Origin: Toxorhynchites rutilus septentrionalis
Lineage: Eukaryota > Arthropoda > Insecta > Diptera > Culicidae
Assembly: GCF_029784135.1 (NCBI RefSeq)
Contig: NC_073746.1
Span: 8,076,380-8,140,379 of the forward strand
Direction of reading: 5' to 3'
DNA: 64,000 nt
The translations under genes were made by a program, and so were the position numbers. Of this stretch, positions 1 through 13,078 are shown piece after piece. The stretch's first letter is position 1; the number at the start of each line of letters is the position of its first letter. Below the pieces are notes generated by a model, which was not told the DNA's origin, did no database searches, and saw nothing but the letters and a program-made list of their open reading frames with translations.

Positions 1-349
1 TTCCACTCACTGAAACCGCACGGCTGCGCCAATCTTGTTGTGGCCTTCGACGTTCAGCTTTTAAAAAACGTTTATTATAATCAACATACAGTTTATTATC
101 TAAATATCATTTATTAAGCAAACGTGGACGGTCACGGAAAGAATTTGAATGAGAACTGAACAGCGTCGTGGGTTCTGCTGCTGGTATATATCGATGAGTA
201 ATGCTGATGCAGCGGAACGATGGCTATTGGCTGGCCGCGATCGTACGATGTTTGGAATGTGCTGATCGTGGTCCTTTGGTGTGCATATCATAACGTGATT
301 ATATATATATTTTTTGAAAGCTAGTCGCATAGGAATATTGAGCGAAAAC
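1..349. other. Unassigned sequence
   Basis: No coding signal, RNA gene or clear repeat was recognised here apart from a short TA run near 301-310. Confidence 0.3.
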
Positions 350-930
350 TAAAAACATGTTAACTATGAAAAATAATAACTCAAAAACGAAAAAAAACAC
401 CATTCTGATTCTGGGATACGTTATGTAAATAAAAATTATGTAAAAAAAAAAATCTCAGCTTTCGAGAAAAAATATAAAAATATAGCATCCTCTATTTTCA
501 ATCAGGTAAGCTTTAAAAATCCAATATAATCAATAATTACGAAAAAACGAAATCCAATTTTTTCGCAACTGTAATATTTTCTGAAAAAAAAAAGACTTGC
601 TCAGTGACTTCAATTTTATATGCCGAAGACCAGAATCGGTGGAGTAGCTTAAAAGTTTTCGAATTTTTGAAAAAAGTAAATTTAAAAAAATGTTGAGAAT
701 CAGATTTTTTGAACCATTGGTTTACTTTAATAAATCATAACTCAGAAATGAAAAAAATCGCAAAAATATTGACCAATCGTTGAATTTTGTTATCAAAATT
801 CGTGCTATGTGAAAAAATGCGTTTCGTAAACTTTGCCCATTTTATTACTTTCAGAAACAAAGCTTGAAATGATGTATTAACAAACAGAACTGTTGTATTT
901 GTTATGAGCAGCAAGATAGGCCTACGCAGA
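350..930. repeat. Degenerate AT-rich dispersed repeat (family X), copy 1
   Basis: The segment contains phrases such as ataactcaaaaacgaaaaaa, a cgttatgta variant and atatagca, which recur in the same order at 25840-26640. The similarity is ragged, as in an old repeat. Confidence 0.5.
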
Positions 931-1004
931 TTATTGGTGATATAATAGCTGGAATACACGTTAAAACACGTTTACGTGTATTTCGGCTGGTATCTCACCA
1001 ATAA
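931..1004. repeat. Short foldback (hairpin)
   Basis: ttattggtga...ggaatacacgt is followed after about 10 bases by its imperfect reverse complement acgtgtattt...tcaccaataa. The arms are about 31 nt with a few mismatches. It may be the remains of a small MITE. Confidence 0.6.
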
Positions 1005-1392
1005 TAAGCTGGACTTTACGCATAAGTCACCTCATGTGTAGTCGCGGCCAGCATTTTCTAAAACTAAATGGCAGAATTTATATTAAAATACTTAAAAAAA
1101 ATTCTTTAGTGTTGATCAATCTGACCTCTGTAGAGTGGAGTAATTCCGATCAACAGTGACAATGTTTGCTCCAAACCTTCAAATCGATTAGTTGAGTTGC
1201 TATTCGTTTCTCCTTTCCTGCTAAAACAGATCCATTATCGTGTGTTCATTGAAATAGTCGAGTTACAGTGGATTTGTGGACTGACATCCTGCAATTCGCC
1301 GTATCCGTCAAAGTTAATAATAACACGGTTGAAAAAAAATAATCCCGACATGATTTGAGTTTCTTGCCGTTCTCAACGTTCGGTCGATCTGA
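1005..1392. other. Unassigned sequence
   Basis: Nothing recognised: no open frame, RNA or repeat was matched elsewhere in the window. Confidence 0.3.
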
Positions 1393-1860
1393 ACAGGTCG
1401 GACTCGATTATATATGATTCGATTACAAACAATTTTAGACCCGATTGTATACAGTCGAAAATATTTTTTTTTATATTTCAAATATGATTTATTTCAAAAG
1501 AAAATGAAATGTGTCAATGTTAAAGTGGACGTTAATTGATTATAATGAGAACTGTGAAGTAAAAATCGTGTAGATTTTAGTTAAATATTCACTAGGAATT
1601 GTTTAAAATGACCTTGCAGCGTAAAACGTAAAAAACGTTCTTTTCAAATTTTTGCACGCCATTCTCGATAGCTTCGAGATAAAAATTTGAAAAAATACTG
1701 AAAGTGCATCTTATAATGGTGTATCGAGAAATATTATCAAAAAAAAAAATCATCAATAATTTAAGTAGTAAATAAAATTTTGAAATATTGAAAAATTGTT
1801 TTTTGGAAGATTTAGAGATTCACTACTACTCTGATTAGTTTTTGAATGCGTTTCTACGTC
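1393..1860 (+). mobile_element. Non-autonomous DNA transposon fragment (family Y), copy 1
   Basis: It begins caggtcggactcgattatat, the same start as the copy at 27504, and shares downstream phrases (ttttttttatatttcaaat, tgcttaaat/gttaaatattcac, ccaggaatt/ctaggaatt). The CAG start and the CTCGATTATATA terminus recall pogo/Tc1-type MITEs; that assignment is inference. No transposase was found and no 3' end is visible in this copy. Confidence 0.55.
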
Positions 1861-2487
1861 TTTTCTAGGTATGTGTTATTTTTTTCAGAATTTTGTGTTG
1901 TGTTGCGCAATACAAAAAAAAGCATAAGTTTGTTGATTATTTACAAATGAAAAATCGGAATTTTTCGTTGTCGAATTCGTCGGTTTTATCGGTTTTTGGC
2001 AACGATTTCATAAAGTTAAGAGTAGATCAAGGCTAATTCTATACAGAGTCAGTGATCTTGAGTTACGGCGGTAATTTTTTTCATTGTCTTGTTTAATAAA
2101 TCCAACACGGTCTTTAATCGGCACCATTACGATGTTTTCATTTTCAACATTCGACTATTATAATTGAATACATTGAAACTTACACAACAAAAATGGCAAA
2201 GTTGTAAAACTGACATATGTTTTCCTGCGTCTGTAGGAAGTGAGTTTGCCGTCTTTGAATTAATGACCTCAAATATTTCTCTTCTCGAATTACCATCCAG
2301 TGACAATTCTACACGAACTGAAGATTGTACCAACGAGCTTTCTACACCGGATCCCTTGAGTCAAGAGAGACACACCACGCTAGATGTGGGGTATTGATTA
2401 GAGGGAGTTGGGCTATCAATGGTCAACTACGTCCCAATAGGGAATGCGACGTGTCGGCCACATTTACAGAGCATAGCAATAGCATAG
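1861..2487. other. Unassigned sequence
   Basis: AT-rich to 2100, then more balanced. No gene was recognised; the short open frames on both strands near 2127-2400 overlap and have no family features. Confidence 0.3.
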
Positions 2488-2638
2488 CGAAACTCTCTCT
2501 CTCTCCTTTTCTCTCTCTCTCTCCTTTTCTCTCTCTCTCTCCCCTTTTCTCTCTCTCTCTCCTTTTCTCTCTCTCTCTCTCCCCTTTTCTCTCTCTCTCT
2601 CCTTTTCTCTCTCTCTCTCTCCTTTTCTCTCTCTCTCT

Positions 2639-2679
<41 letters not shown>

Positions 2680-2770
2680 TTTCTCTCTCTCTCTTTCTCT
2701 TTCTCTCTCTCTCCTTTTCTCTTTCTCTCTTCATCTCTCTCTCTCTCTCTTCTCTCTCTTTCCTTTCTCT

Positions 2771-2801
<31 letters not shown>

Positions 2802-2880
2802 TTTCTCTCTCTTTTCTCTCTCTCTCTCTCTTTTCTCTCTCTTTTCTCTCTCTCTCTGTCTCTTTTTCTCTTTCTCCTTC
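2488..2880. repeat. Interrupted CT microsatellite
   Basis: About 390 bp of (CT)n broken at intervals by CCTTTT or TTTCT, almost pure pyrimidine on the plus strand. Open frames here read SLSLSPFLSL or REREKERE and are artefacts of the repeat. Confidence 0.97.
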
Positions 2881-2952
2881 TCTTTTTGTATGTCTACATT
2901 TCAGTTGGTGGGCAGACAAACAATAAAAGAGTAAATGTCGATGTTTTTATTT

Positions 2953-3474
2953 AATACTAGCTGGGCCGACGAATTTCGTCTAGCCCAAAAATTATTGTTT
3001 TGATATGAATAATTTAGAACAAATTTCTAAACTTTGTCTCATCATAACATTATTCTATGGGCAGAAAACAACAAATATTCCGTCTGAAAATCCATTTCCA
3101 CTTTGAAATAAAGATCGATCTCGATAGCACAAGCATTGAATGGACCGACAATGCTATTTTCGCTATTTTCGAACATATGGGTATTCAATTTACCGAATTT
3201 TTTTCTGAGTTTTCCGATTTTCCCAATACAAATACAACAAAATAAAGACGACTCAAATTGGGCCATTCCTAAACATCCTAAAATTCTTCGGGTTTCCATT
3301 TTTCAATATTTCAAAAAAAATGTTAGTGCTTAAATTTTACAATTTTATTTATGTAGATATAGGAGATACAAGTTATAGGAGTGCGTTATTTCACCTAAAA
3401 ATCCTTTTCCACTTTCAAACAAAGATCAATTTCAATAGCGCAAACATCAAATGGACCGACAGCGCTTGCAGCGA
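2953..3474 (+). repeat. Insect dispersed repeat with CTAGCTGGGCCGACGAA start
   Basis: It begins ctagctgggccgacgaattt, a phrase I recognise as a variant of a common insect repeat terminus, and ends near aacatcaaatggaccgaca. The end portion reappears in reverse complement at 35343-35410. Two internal segments (ccatttccactttgaaataa and ccttttccactttcaaacaa) are related, so the unit is partly duplicated. Confidence 0.6.
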
Positions 3475-3980
3475 GGGAGGTCTTCGTAGCCTAATTGGTT
3501 GCGTGTCCGCTACTAAGCGAACGATCATGAGCTCATAACTCAGGGCCCCTCAACTGACCATCCTAGTGTGTTATTCTAGCTACTATCTCCACGCAACAAT
3601 CATCATGTGTCGGTAATCCCAGTCCCTTACCGCTCACATTTTCAGCCTGCTGCATCGGTATTGGTACTATTAATAACGCAACAAAGGAAGCCTCATATCA
3701 ACAGTCCCGCTGTGAACATTCGAACAATAGCAATATTCTTACGCCGAAAAAAGGCGACATATGCATCGATAGAATAGGAATTCTCTTGCGCCTAAACGAC
3801 TACTAAGTTATAGATAAAACAAATGTTTATCGATAGATAGCGATCTCATGCCTCAAAATGGTAACAGTGTAATATACAACAAAAGTTATCTTAAGATAAA
3901 AAATGTACACGAATGAATTTGGCTCTGTTACAGCTGAATTGCTAAATGAGCCTAGTAAAATAAAACTGTAGGGATAAAAA
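3475..3980 (+). mobile_element. tRNA-derived SINE, plus strand
   Basis: A box A-like stretch tagcctaattgg (3487-3498) is followed by gtccgctactaagcgaacga and a degraded box B region near 3525-3545. The tactaagcgaa phrase is shared with the minus-strand tRNA-like head at 53395-53465, so both come from one SINE lineage (Feilai-like, by inference). The 3' limit is uncertain. Confidence 0.6.
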
Positions 3981-3989
3981 AAATATCTT

Positions 3990-4558
3990 GCAGCGAAATC
4001 ACAAAAGATAGAATTTGGGTGTCCAAGAACAAATTGTAGAGCGATTAGAGAGCTTTAAATTGGTTGATAGAAATATTCAAGTTTATTATGTATTTTTTGA
4101 ATAAAATTAAGAGAAACGCCTTAAGAACAACAAACTTTGAAGTTTTTCGCTTCTGAAATGTTTTTTAAATCCACTACTTTTGAGGTTTCACAACTGTATC
4201 CTGTATATTATTTTTTCTTCCAAATGGAAGCAACAGAAATGCCCTACGTAGCCTAATTTTTGGATTGGAGAAAAAGTTCAATAGCTTTGTTATTGTTGGA
4301 ATTTAAACACTTTTATTCATTCATTTTTATCATCAAATATCATCTTCTATCACCTCCTGGAAGAATTCGGATTCTTCATATCAGAAAAGAATTGATGCTT
4401 CAAGGAGATAAATCAAATATTAAATTATGATTGAAATTATAATTTTATAATCAAAAAACAATAAAAAATATATAGAAAACAATTAAAAAGATATTTTTTG
4501 ACTCGATTATATACAGTGAAAAGAAATCGGCTACTTTATATAATCGAGTCCACGCTGT
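3990..4558 (+). mobile_element. Family Y transposon fragment, copy 2 with 3' terminus
   Basis: From gatagaatttgggtgtccaa onwards the order of phrases matches 27750-28130 (acaaattgtaga, ttgatagaaat, aaatccacta, cacaactgtat). It ends tatataatcgagtccacgct, the inverse of the ggactcgattatata terminus at the 5' end of other copies. A potential inverted terminus is thus visible. Confidence 0.6.
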
Positions 4559-4560
4559 AC

Positions 4561-6626
4561 TTATTTCCAGGAGTAATACCCACCGACTTGGGAGTATTAA
4601 ATGCTGATTCCGTTAATTTTTCACCAGTTGTTTTTTTTGTATTTTTCGACGAAACTTTTGAAAGTCTAATATTTTACATGAAAATTTTCTCAATTTGTTT
4701 CGGTCTATCTTCACTACGAGCCATACTTACTTCGTCTACAGTTCAAGCCCTTACACGTTGGGAAACCTCCGATAAATTACGAAAAACATCGAATCAATAT
4801 ATGGGCACTTTCGGATTCTTACTAGAAACGCAAGCGACTTCACTAAAATATACATTTAGTTTATTGTTTAGCTGATTAGTTCCGTTATTACAGTTACTTT
4901 TACAAATCCCTACAAATACGTCAACATAATATTACTCTTTGCTTGTATCTCGATAGCTTGCATTTTATTTCTTCCTATTCTACTCTAACCACACATGGCT
5001 TACGATATACAAAAACGATTTCTCTTTCCTACTTTCCAATCTCTCTTCTATAAAACTATTGATCATCAATCTGTCTGTTCGTCATCAACAAAATTTAAAT
5101 TCCGCAGTTCTGCTCAAAACAAAAACAAAAAGAAGTGAGTTCCCGTCGCCATCCCATCCTCCCCATTCTCGCCACATCTTATGCTCAAGGCCAAACCAGA
5201 CAACAAAAATCGGAATCAATCATCAACCAATCATACAATCAATCGTTCGAAGACAACAATCGTGACGGACTCGAAAGCGGAAGAAGGAAGGTAACGAACT
5301 TTTTTTCTGTACAGGATATTTACAGGATGCTACACCGCGTAACGGTTTTACAATGCGCTGCACAGAGCGTAGGAAGCGTTTCTATCTATCTTCTCGTTTA
5401 ATTACTTTGTTCCGCGCGTAAACACAAACAGAGCGATGACTTTCTTTTTCGTTATCCTCATTCTCCTCCTCTTTTTTCCTGACTCAGTCTACGAATCTCG
5501 GTATTGCGTGGGTGTGCTTGCTACTAAAAAGATGCTGCTTCTGTGCTGTGGTTATGAGAGTAATGTTCTTCCATAAAAAATGACATTCGATAGCTAGAGA
5601 TTGATGAGGCGAATCGGAAATATGGGGTCACCAATAAAGATAAACGATTCTACTTCTTGTGATGCATCATGTGTTGTTGTTTTGATTGAAGGATTAAAAG
5701 TATTGGTTTTAAACTTCTCTTTCTCTCTCTCTCTTAGGGCGAAATAAATATTTACAACGAATTTTTACAACTTCACACGCATTGTGAATAGGATATTTTT
5801 TTTTTCGTAATCACGGGAATGGATATGAATCGGTAAATTGTACGGTTAATTAAATATGATGATGGAAATGCGTTATTCTGTGTTTTTACTCACCCCTTTT
5901 CATCGCCTGGAAAAATCAAACTATCCCAGAGCTAACAGAGGTTGGAGTGTAATGTGATTAATAGATACCCACGATTTCTATCCTACGTATTCTAGTAATA
6001 TTTTTGGCACGAATTATGTGTTTGAGTGTCTGTGTCTGTATGAGAGTGCTTTCGATTGGATGCAAGAGGGCTTTATATCATAGCGCCGTTATGAGCTGCT
6101 TCATCTCCTGCAAACATCATTTACCACTTGTACCGCCATTACCACAGTGTATGACAAAAGCGTGACCATTATTTGTCTCCTTGTTTGATTGTGTGCTACT
6201 TCTGGTGTGTTTCGAGGACTTTTCGCCCCGAGTCTTGCGGGACTCACGGATCGTAGCTAGTGGTCCACCCCTTCCGATGGTGGAGGCCACCTTTGGCTTA
6301 TGTCACGAGGCTCCACCGTTCGGCGTCGGCAGTGGAAGTGTTTGTGTAGTGGTTATCGCCGCGTTCGGAGGACACTCGTAGATGTGATTGTTGTTGCTTT
6401 TGGTACCATCCAGAGTAGTGGTTGTGGTGTTAGTAACAGCAGAGTTATGGCGATTTTTTACCCGAAGACTTAAACTAAGTGAAAGCGACCGCTTCGAAGG
6501 GAACCTGTAGAACCGCTGCTGGTGCTGCTGTAAGGACTGCGAGGGCTGCTGCTGGTGCAGCAGTTCTTTCGGTCCAGGATCTTTGACGAGAGGTACTACC
6601 GCAGTGGTTGCGGCGTTGGGTAAACA
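4561..6626 (-). other. 3' flank of the receptor gene, probably including its 3' UTR
   Basis: No protein-like reading is seen downstream of the stop codon. Composition is more balanced than in the surrounding repeats and includes GCTGCTG-rich stretches around 6520-6560. A minus-strand AATAAA lies near 4973-4980 and could end a UTR of about 1.65 kb; this is inference only. A short CT run lies near 5715-5735. Confidence 0.35.
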
Positions 6627-6738
6627 CTAGACATACCGAGTGATCTGCGCGTAGAAATCCTGCAGGCAAACCTGGAGCTGTTCGAACGAGGGCCGATCCA
6701 GTGGAAGCATCGTCCAGCAGTAGGCCATGATTGAGAAC
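6627..6738 (-). CDS. RYK-family receptor, last coding exon
   Basis: After a polypyrimidine-rich acceptor (tttttccag) the first G completes the split Leu codon from the exon at 15832. The reading then gives FSIMAYCWTMLPLDRPSF, EQLQVCLQDFYAQ and ITRYV followed by TAG. This is the end of the kinase C-lobe, with the RPSF motif and the family C-terminus. The exon has exactly 37 codons after the completing base, which closes the frame. A longer open frame overlaps it in another phase and is a shadow. Confidence 0.92.
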
Positions 6739-9700
6739 CTGGAAAAAAGAAGAAGAAGAAATATGTTTTTTTTTAGTTTGTCCGGGATCAACTTCGTTTA
6801 GACAGTTTAAAATTCTTCAAGTAATCAGATCATCGGAAGGATATCTTGGAACCGATATTTTGGTTCTCGTTTGAGCAATCGAGCTCTTTTTGTACTCTCA
6901 GAAATGAATATTATTGTATTTTCGACTTCAGTTGTTACAGCAAAGTTGATATAAATCTTGATTCTTATAAATCATTTCTCGAAAATAAAATATCTGATTA
7001 AAAAATAATATTCGACAAAGTTGTTGTTAACTATACTTCTAGATAAAAAAAAACTTAATGAAATTGAATTTGTATTGTAAACATTTTTATCAAACCCCTT
7101 TCAACAATTTTCTCATGCTTTTATTATAATAACACTGATTCGAGTCCGCAAAGTGCTGCGTCGTCGGATTTATGAAAATTTAACAAAGTTATGATTTTGC
7201 ATTCGAGTACACGATGATTTAATAAATAAATACAAATTAGAAAAACGGAATGATTTGAGAAATAGTTACAAAAATCAATACAAAAATAGATTCTACACCC
7301 GATTTTACATGAAAAAGTAAATGAAGATAATTATCCTAGGAGCAACCGTTTTCGAGATACATATAACGAATTCTTTATTTTCTGTACAATTAAATTAATG
7401 TTTTTCATTTTTTCTACACAATTTCAGGTTTACCCATGAGTTTTAACTATGATAAAACCACAAGGTTGACGTGGGACTACCGTTGGCTTAGTAATCATTT
7501 GTTTGTATTGATTAAACTGCGTGCAACAATTTTCGATTTCATTTGAATTCAATACATTTGCTGTGTAAGTAGAGAATTTGAACAAACGCCATGTAATTTA
7601 AGGCACCTTGGTGTTGATAGCTGTGTTAGGGAACACATGTCGATGGGAAAAAAATTGCCCCAACTTGCATGTATTTGCAAAGCCAATTTCCCCAGGCACC
7701 TTGTTTTTGATGGCTGTGTTAGAGAACATATGGGCGAGGTTCTGCCAGAACGAACCAAGCGCCAAACATAATATTTTTGAGATATTTCAAGTTAATGTTT
7801 GGACCGTTGCTGATGTAACAGAGTACTGAGTTTATAAACATCTCTAAAATAACACATAAGTATAGAAAGAAATGACTTTTTGTTTTGGTACTCATGCACT
7901 CAGTTCACTTTGACAGAATGGAAATTAAAGAATATGGTTTTCTGTACAGTGTGGTTGGATGTATTTCAGTATGACTAATTACTGCAATAATAATAGTAAA
8001 ATTGTTGTGAAAAATATATGATTCTTTGTCGCTGATCAGGTCGTAATTAATATCAACCATGTTTTGATCATCGGAAACCATATTCATTCAGAATGGGAAA
8101 AAATCGACCCTAAAATTTCAAAAAGTTACCTCATAAAAATGTTCACCACCCCGAAAAAACACCCTACGCAGAATATTAGCTCAATCGGACTTAAGGGAGA
8201 GTGGCGCAAAGCGGTCAAAGTTTGAGTTTTTTGAAAATTGAAAAATCACCCAAGAGGGGAGTAAATGAAAATGGTGTTTTCGAATTTTTTTTTTTTTGAA
8301 GATTTTTGAGTATGAAACGTCGAGATCTACTGTCATCTCAAATATTGTTTTTTTGTCAAAACACGACACTCTGGGACCTCACAGTAAATATCCACGTTTC
8401 GTGCAATCAGAAGACATTTGGCATCAAAAATTGTTATTGAAAACCTCGATTTCCGGTGATTTTTTGGTTTTCAAAAAACTCAAATTTTAACGTCTGCGAC
8501 ACTAGTGAATAACTATTTTCATTTGCACCCAATACCATATGTTTTGCCTCGTACTCCGAAAAAAAATCAAAAACCGAAGTCCCAGAGTGTCGGTCTAGGT
8601 CTCAACGTTTCATGCAATTTTAAGATATTTGGCATCAAAATTTTTTTTTCGAAAACCCCGACTTCCTTAACTCTCTCTCCTTGGGTGATTTTTCGATTTT
8701 CAAAAAACTCAAACTTTGACCGCTTTGCGCCACTCTCTCTCTAATCCGAGCTGATATTCTGCATAGGGTGTTTTTTCGAGATGGTGAACATTTTTATGAG
8801 GTAACTTTTTGAAATTCGAGATGACCATTTTCATTGGTTCCCTAGGGTACATTTTTCATTATTGTCTTTATACTTCGCACGAGCCTATTTGGATGTAAAA
8901 GTTCCATTTTGGTTTGACCAAAAAAGGTGAAGAGCCTCCTAATATCTTTTTCAAGTTTAACTCAAAGAAGGTGGGGGTGTTTCCAACGAGGCTTTTTCGT
9001 AAAATCGCTTGAAATTTGACAGACGTTGATCAAAAGACATTTCGTTATAACAGTTTTTTGAGCAACCACAGATGTAATCGGCTTGAATCTTCTTGGCCGA
9101 AACTACCGCCCCTCGTGTGTTGATAAACTTGCATTCCTATAGGGTTTCCTTCCAAAATTGAGGCTAAGCGCGTTTGTGTTTTTTGAGACACGCAAGCGAA
9201 TCCACATTCTCCTGGTTGGAATCCGAGACGTCTTTAGTAGATTCAAAAGTAACATTTCATTCTGGTTCTAAAATGTTATGATCGAATGAAATTTAAAAAA
9301 AAGTTCAGACAAAGTGAACCTAGTTCAAAAATTTCATCTAGGGTTTCATTTCCTCTTAAATTTGTAACCTTCACAACCAAGACTTTCTCAATTAGATAAT
9401 ACTTCCTTTCATGCTGTGAGCTCACATCTTCGACAATTTCGGATTCAGAATCTTCAAGAAAATGAAAAACAAAATTATGTAGCTGCTAGACATGCAAAAA
9501 CTTCACTCTCTTGGCAGCAAGAGCGAACCAAGTACATGCTAAATATTAACCGAATGTCATTATGAAACACATTAGTATTTTATAACACATGTGGCATTAT
9601 CATTTGTTATCCGGGTCCAACATTTTCGAAGACGAAACATGGAAAACGACTCTCCTCTCAGTCGCTTCGCTTCGAGTAGGACTTTTTGGCATTCGCCGTC

Positions 9701-12700
9701 AACATGACTAGTACATCAGTATAAATAAATAAATAAATAAATATAATAAGAAATGATAATAATATAAATAAAAAAATGAATACAAATATACTTTTTTCAT
9801 TTCACCACTACCGCTCCACCCTGACATGTACCTCGTATTCCGCGTACACAATATTATTTAACGTCCATATAAAGTGAAACGAAAACTTGATTTCTGATGC
9901 AAAAAAGTAGTTACACAATTAATGGACGACTCCATTGTTTACCCACCGTGAACTCAAATATCGATACATGCATAACGTAAATAGAATAGCAGGTATATTA
10001 CTCCATCGCTTTTTTCATGTAGTGGTAGGCAAAGAAAAAAAGGCAAAAATCGAGGGGTTGTATCCCAGACACGACCGCTTAGGACGTAGGACTACGCAAT
10101 CTTTTTTCTTCAATTTGTTGATTTCGGATATCATTTGCAAATACGTCGAAATCCCATAAATAACTCTTTAGTGAAAAGTTCCGGGGACCGTGATAGGTTT
10201 CAATGCCTTGCGTGTTTTTATAGAATCATTCCGAGAAGCAACGATTCTTTCTTGCCTTGTCGAGAACAATACACTAATTGATCATGTGTCACAATTTGTT
10301 TCTTTCTATCAATGCACGCATTGCACTGAGTAATTAACGAGAGGCATCTTCTGTGCATCGCCATTCAATAAGCATTAAACACGCGTCTAACAGATGCACA
10401 CAGTTGCAGCGATAAAAATGAAACATCGAAGCACACTTCATGTGAAATATTCGCTAGCGTTTACAACTCGAGGGGAAACATAAAACACAAAACGAGCAGA
10501 ATGAGCGACCTTTGTTGTTTCGGGTACATAAAGGTTCTGAGAATTTTCCTCAGAGGAGATGCAATACCTCTACGCTAGCGACAGCTTACTTACTATGCAA
10601 GGGTGCAGTTTACTTCGCAAATATTCTCTTTTCGCTATCCCCCTTCGTTGTTTCTATTCTAGCGGCTACATAAGTTGCTCGTTATTGACAGCTCTGTTCG
10701 GGAGAGCACATAAATGAACAGAACAAATGTATGGGGAAATGAGAATGCTTCCAATTTTCATCAATTTGAACCATATACAGACTATGGGATTGTAATGTAT
10801 AGCATATCAAACAAATCTTAGCAAATTTCCGATTCGATTGGTATACCGTTTGCAGCAAAAATAGTTATTAACGTTAACTTTATTTAATGAAAACGTGACC
10901 TGCTTTCTGATTCGTCACCCTTAATGTAAGACGTAGTCCTACGTCAAAAATAATTTCAATATGACAGTTGTACAGTGTTTTTCAAATTAGCTTCTTTGTG
11001 TTGTATAAATAATAGCCCATAATAGCTCAGCAGCACACAATTCGTTGTTGATATTCGTATTCTATAGCAAAAAAACTCAACAATCCACATTATTCGTACG
11101 ACGTAGCTTCTTGTAACATCATTTAATTCCCGAGCTGAAGAGAACAATGGACATAAGAGATTCTGTACATGATCATGGTAAATCGAAGGAACTTTTCTAT
11201 GCACAGAATATCGTTCTTACAATATTCATAAATCGATCCGTAGCTTGTAAACGAAGCTGGCAAAAACAAAATGATCGTTTTTTTTAGAAAGCTATACAAT
11301 TGACACGAATAATTAAGATAGAACAAATGGAACCCTGTATAATATGCTGTTTGCTGTGCCGGATCGAGTAGAATGCCACTTCGTTCGCTTGATTAATTTA
11401 AATATTGATTTATTCAATGTTATAATCTATCATTTCGACGGTATCGACATGCGTTTTCGTCGAACAGAATTTGTGTTGTATGTCACTTAGTATTGTTTAA
11501 TGCTTCATTTCCACTTGTAAAATGGATATCCTGTCAATGATAGTCTGTGAATACCAGAATAAAGAAGATATCATGATCATACAAATTTGAAATAATTCTT
11601 CGCGATGACGAATGAAAATCAAAATAAATAATTATGATCTCTCGGAGATATTTTTTTCTGAATCAATGTTTGAGTGAATCCATCGATCGTGTGTTTCAAG
11701 ACACCGCGGCTTTGTCTTTGTTCTGAACAACAACAGTCGATTTAAAAACAGGAATTCTAGAAATTTTAATTTTTAAAATTTTAATTTTTAAAAACCATGT
11801 TTAGTTTTTTTAGGGTAAGGAAACCAACTATGAAATCCACGAAAATATAACATGGTGAAACATTCAAGTCACATTCGTTCTCTGCAATGCGTGATCTCGC
11901 TGCTCTCAACCGTAGCTGGAGCCGAATCAAGTTGCTCAACTCTGAATACAGAATGAGTGGTTATCTCGTCCAAAGACATACATGTCTCTGGGTGTTGAAA
12001 GAAAAACGAACAATTCGATTCATACCGGATCACGATAAATTAATATAATTCTTCATGGCTGTTCAAAAGCGTCTTTCATCAGCAAGATCACAGAATATCC
12101 AAATTGGAGAATCAAATTTCTGACGCAATATTCCAATTATAGTTTACGGACTCAGAGTTCGTTTGGATACCCCAATTTCTTTTCTTTTATTCAATGTTTC
12201 TTTTTTAGTCCAAATATCTCTATGTCTCGAACATCTACTCTTTCTCTGCGATCAATTGTTGCTCTTCCTATTTTGACTTTGAATTTCAACTCTCTACTCT
12301 TCATTTCCTACTATCTACTCTATACTTTGTTCTCTCTTCTCTCTACTCTCTGCTCTTTATTTTAAACTTTCCACTTTCTCTCCGCTCTCACTACTCTCTA
12401 CTCTCTACTCTTTCTACTCTCTACTTTCTCTAATCTCTTTACTCTCTACTCTCTCTATTATCTACTCTCTACTCTCTACTCTCTCTACTCTATCTACTCT
12501 ATCTACTCTATCTACTCTATCTACTGTCTACTCTATCTACTTTCTACTCTCTCTACTCTCTCTATTCTCCTTACTCTCTACTCTCTCTACTCTCTCTACT
12601 CTCCCTACTCTCTACTATCTCTACTCTCTACTCTGTACCGTCTCTACTCTCTACTCTCTCTACTCTTCACTCTCTCTACTCTCTACTCTCTCCACTCTCT

Positions 12701-13036
12701 ACTTTCTACTATCTCTACTCTCTACTCTCTACTCTCTCTATTCTCTACTATCTCTACTATCTCTACTATCTCTACTATCTCTACTCTCTACTATGTACTC
12801 TCTCTACTCTCTCTACTCTCTACTTTCTACTCTCTCTACTCTCTACTCTCTACACTCTCTACTATCTCTACTCTCTACTCTGTACTCTCTCTACTCTCTC
12901 TACTCTCTACTTTCTACTCTCTCTACTCTCTACTCTTCCTGCTCTTTACTCTCTACTCTACCTACTCTCTACTCTCTCTATTCTCTACTATCTCTACTCT
13001 CTACTCATACTCTCTCTACTCTGTACTCTCTCTACT

Positions 13037-13078
<42 letters not shown>

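Noticed and set aside
2325..2954. 209-codon SLSLSPFLSL frame and RERE frames opposite
   Set aside because: Artefacts of the CT microsatellite.
4498..4875. 125-codon plus-strand frame
   Set aside because: Begins inside the 3' end of family Y. The reverse strand hints at a coding-like phrase (MARSEDRPKQIEKIF) but stops at once; too weak to call a transposase remnant.
6475..6669. 64-codon minus-strand frame at the end of the receptor gene
   Set aside because: Out of phase with the true last exon, whose protein matches the RYK family end.
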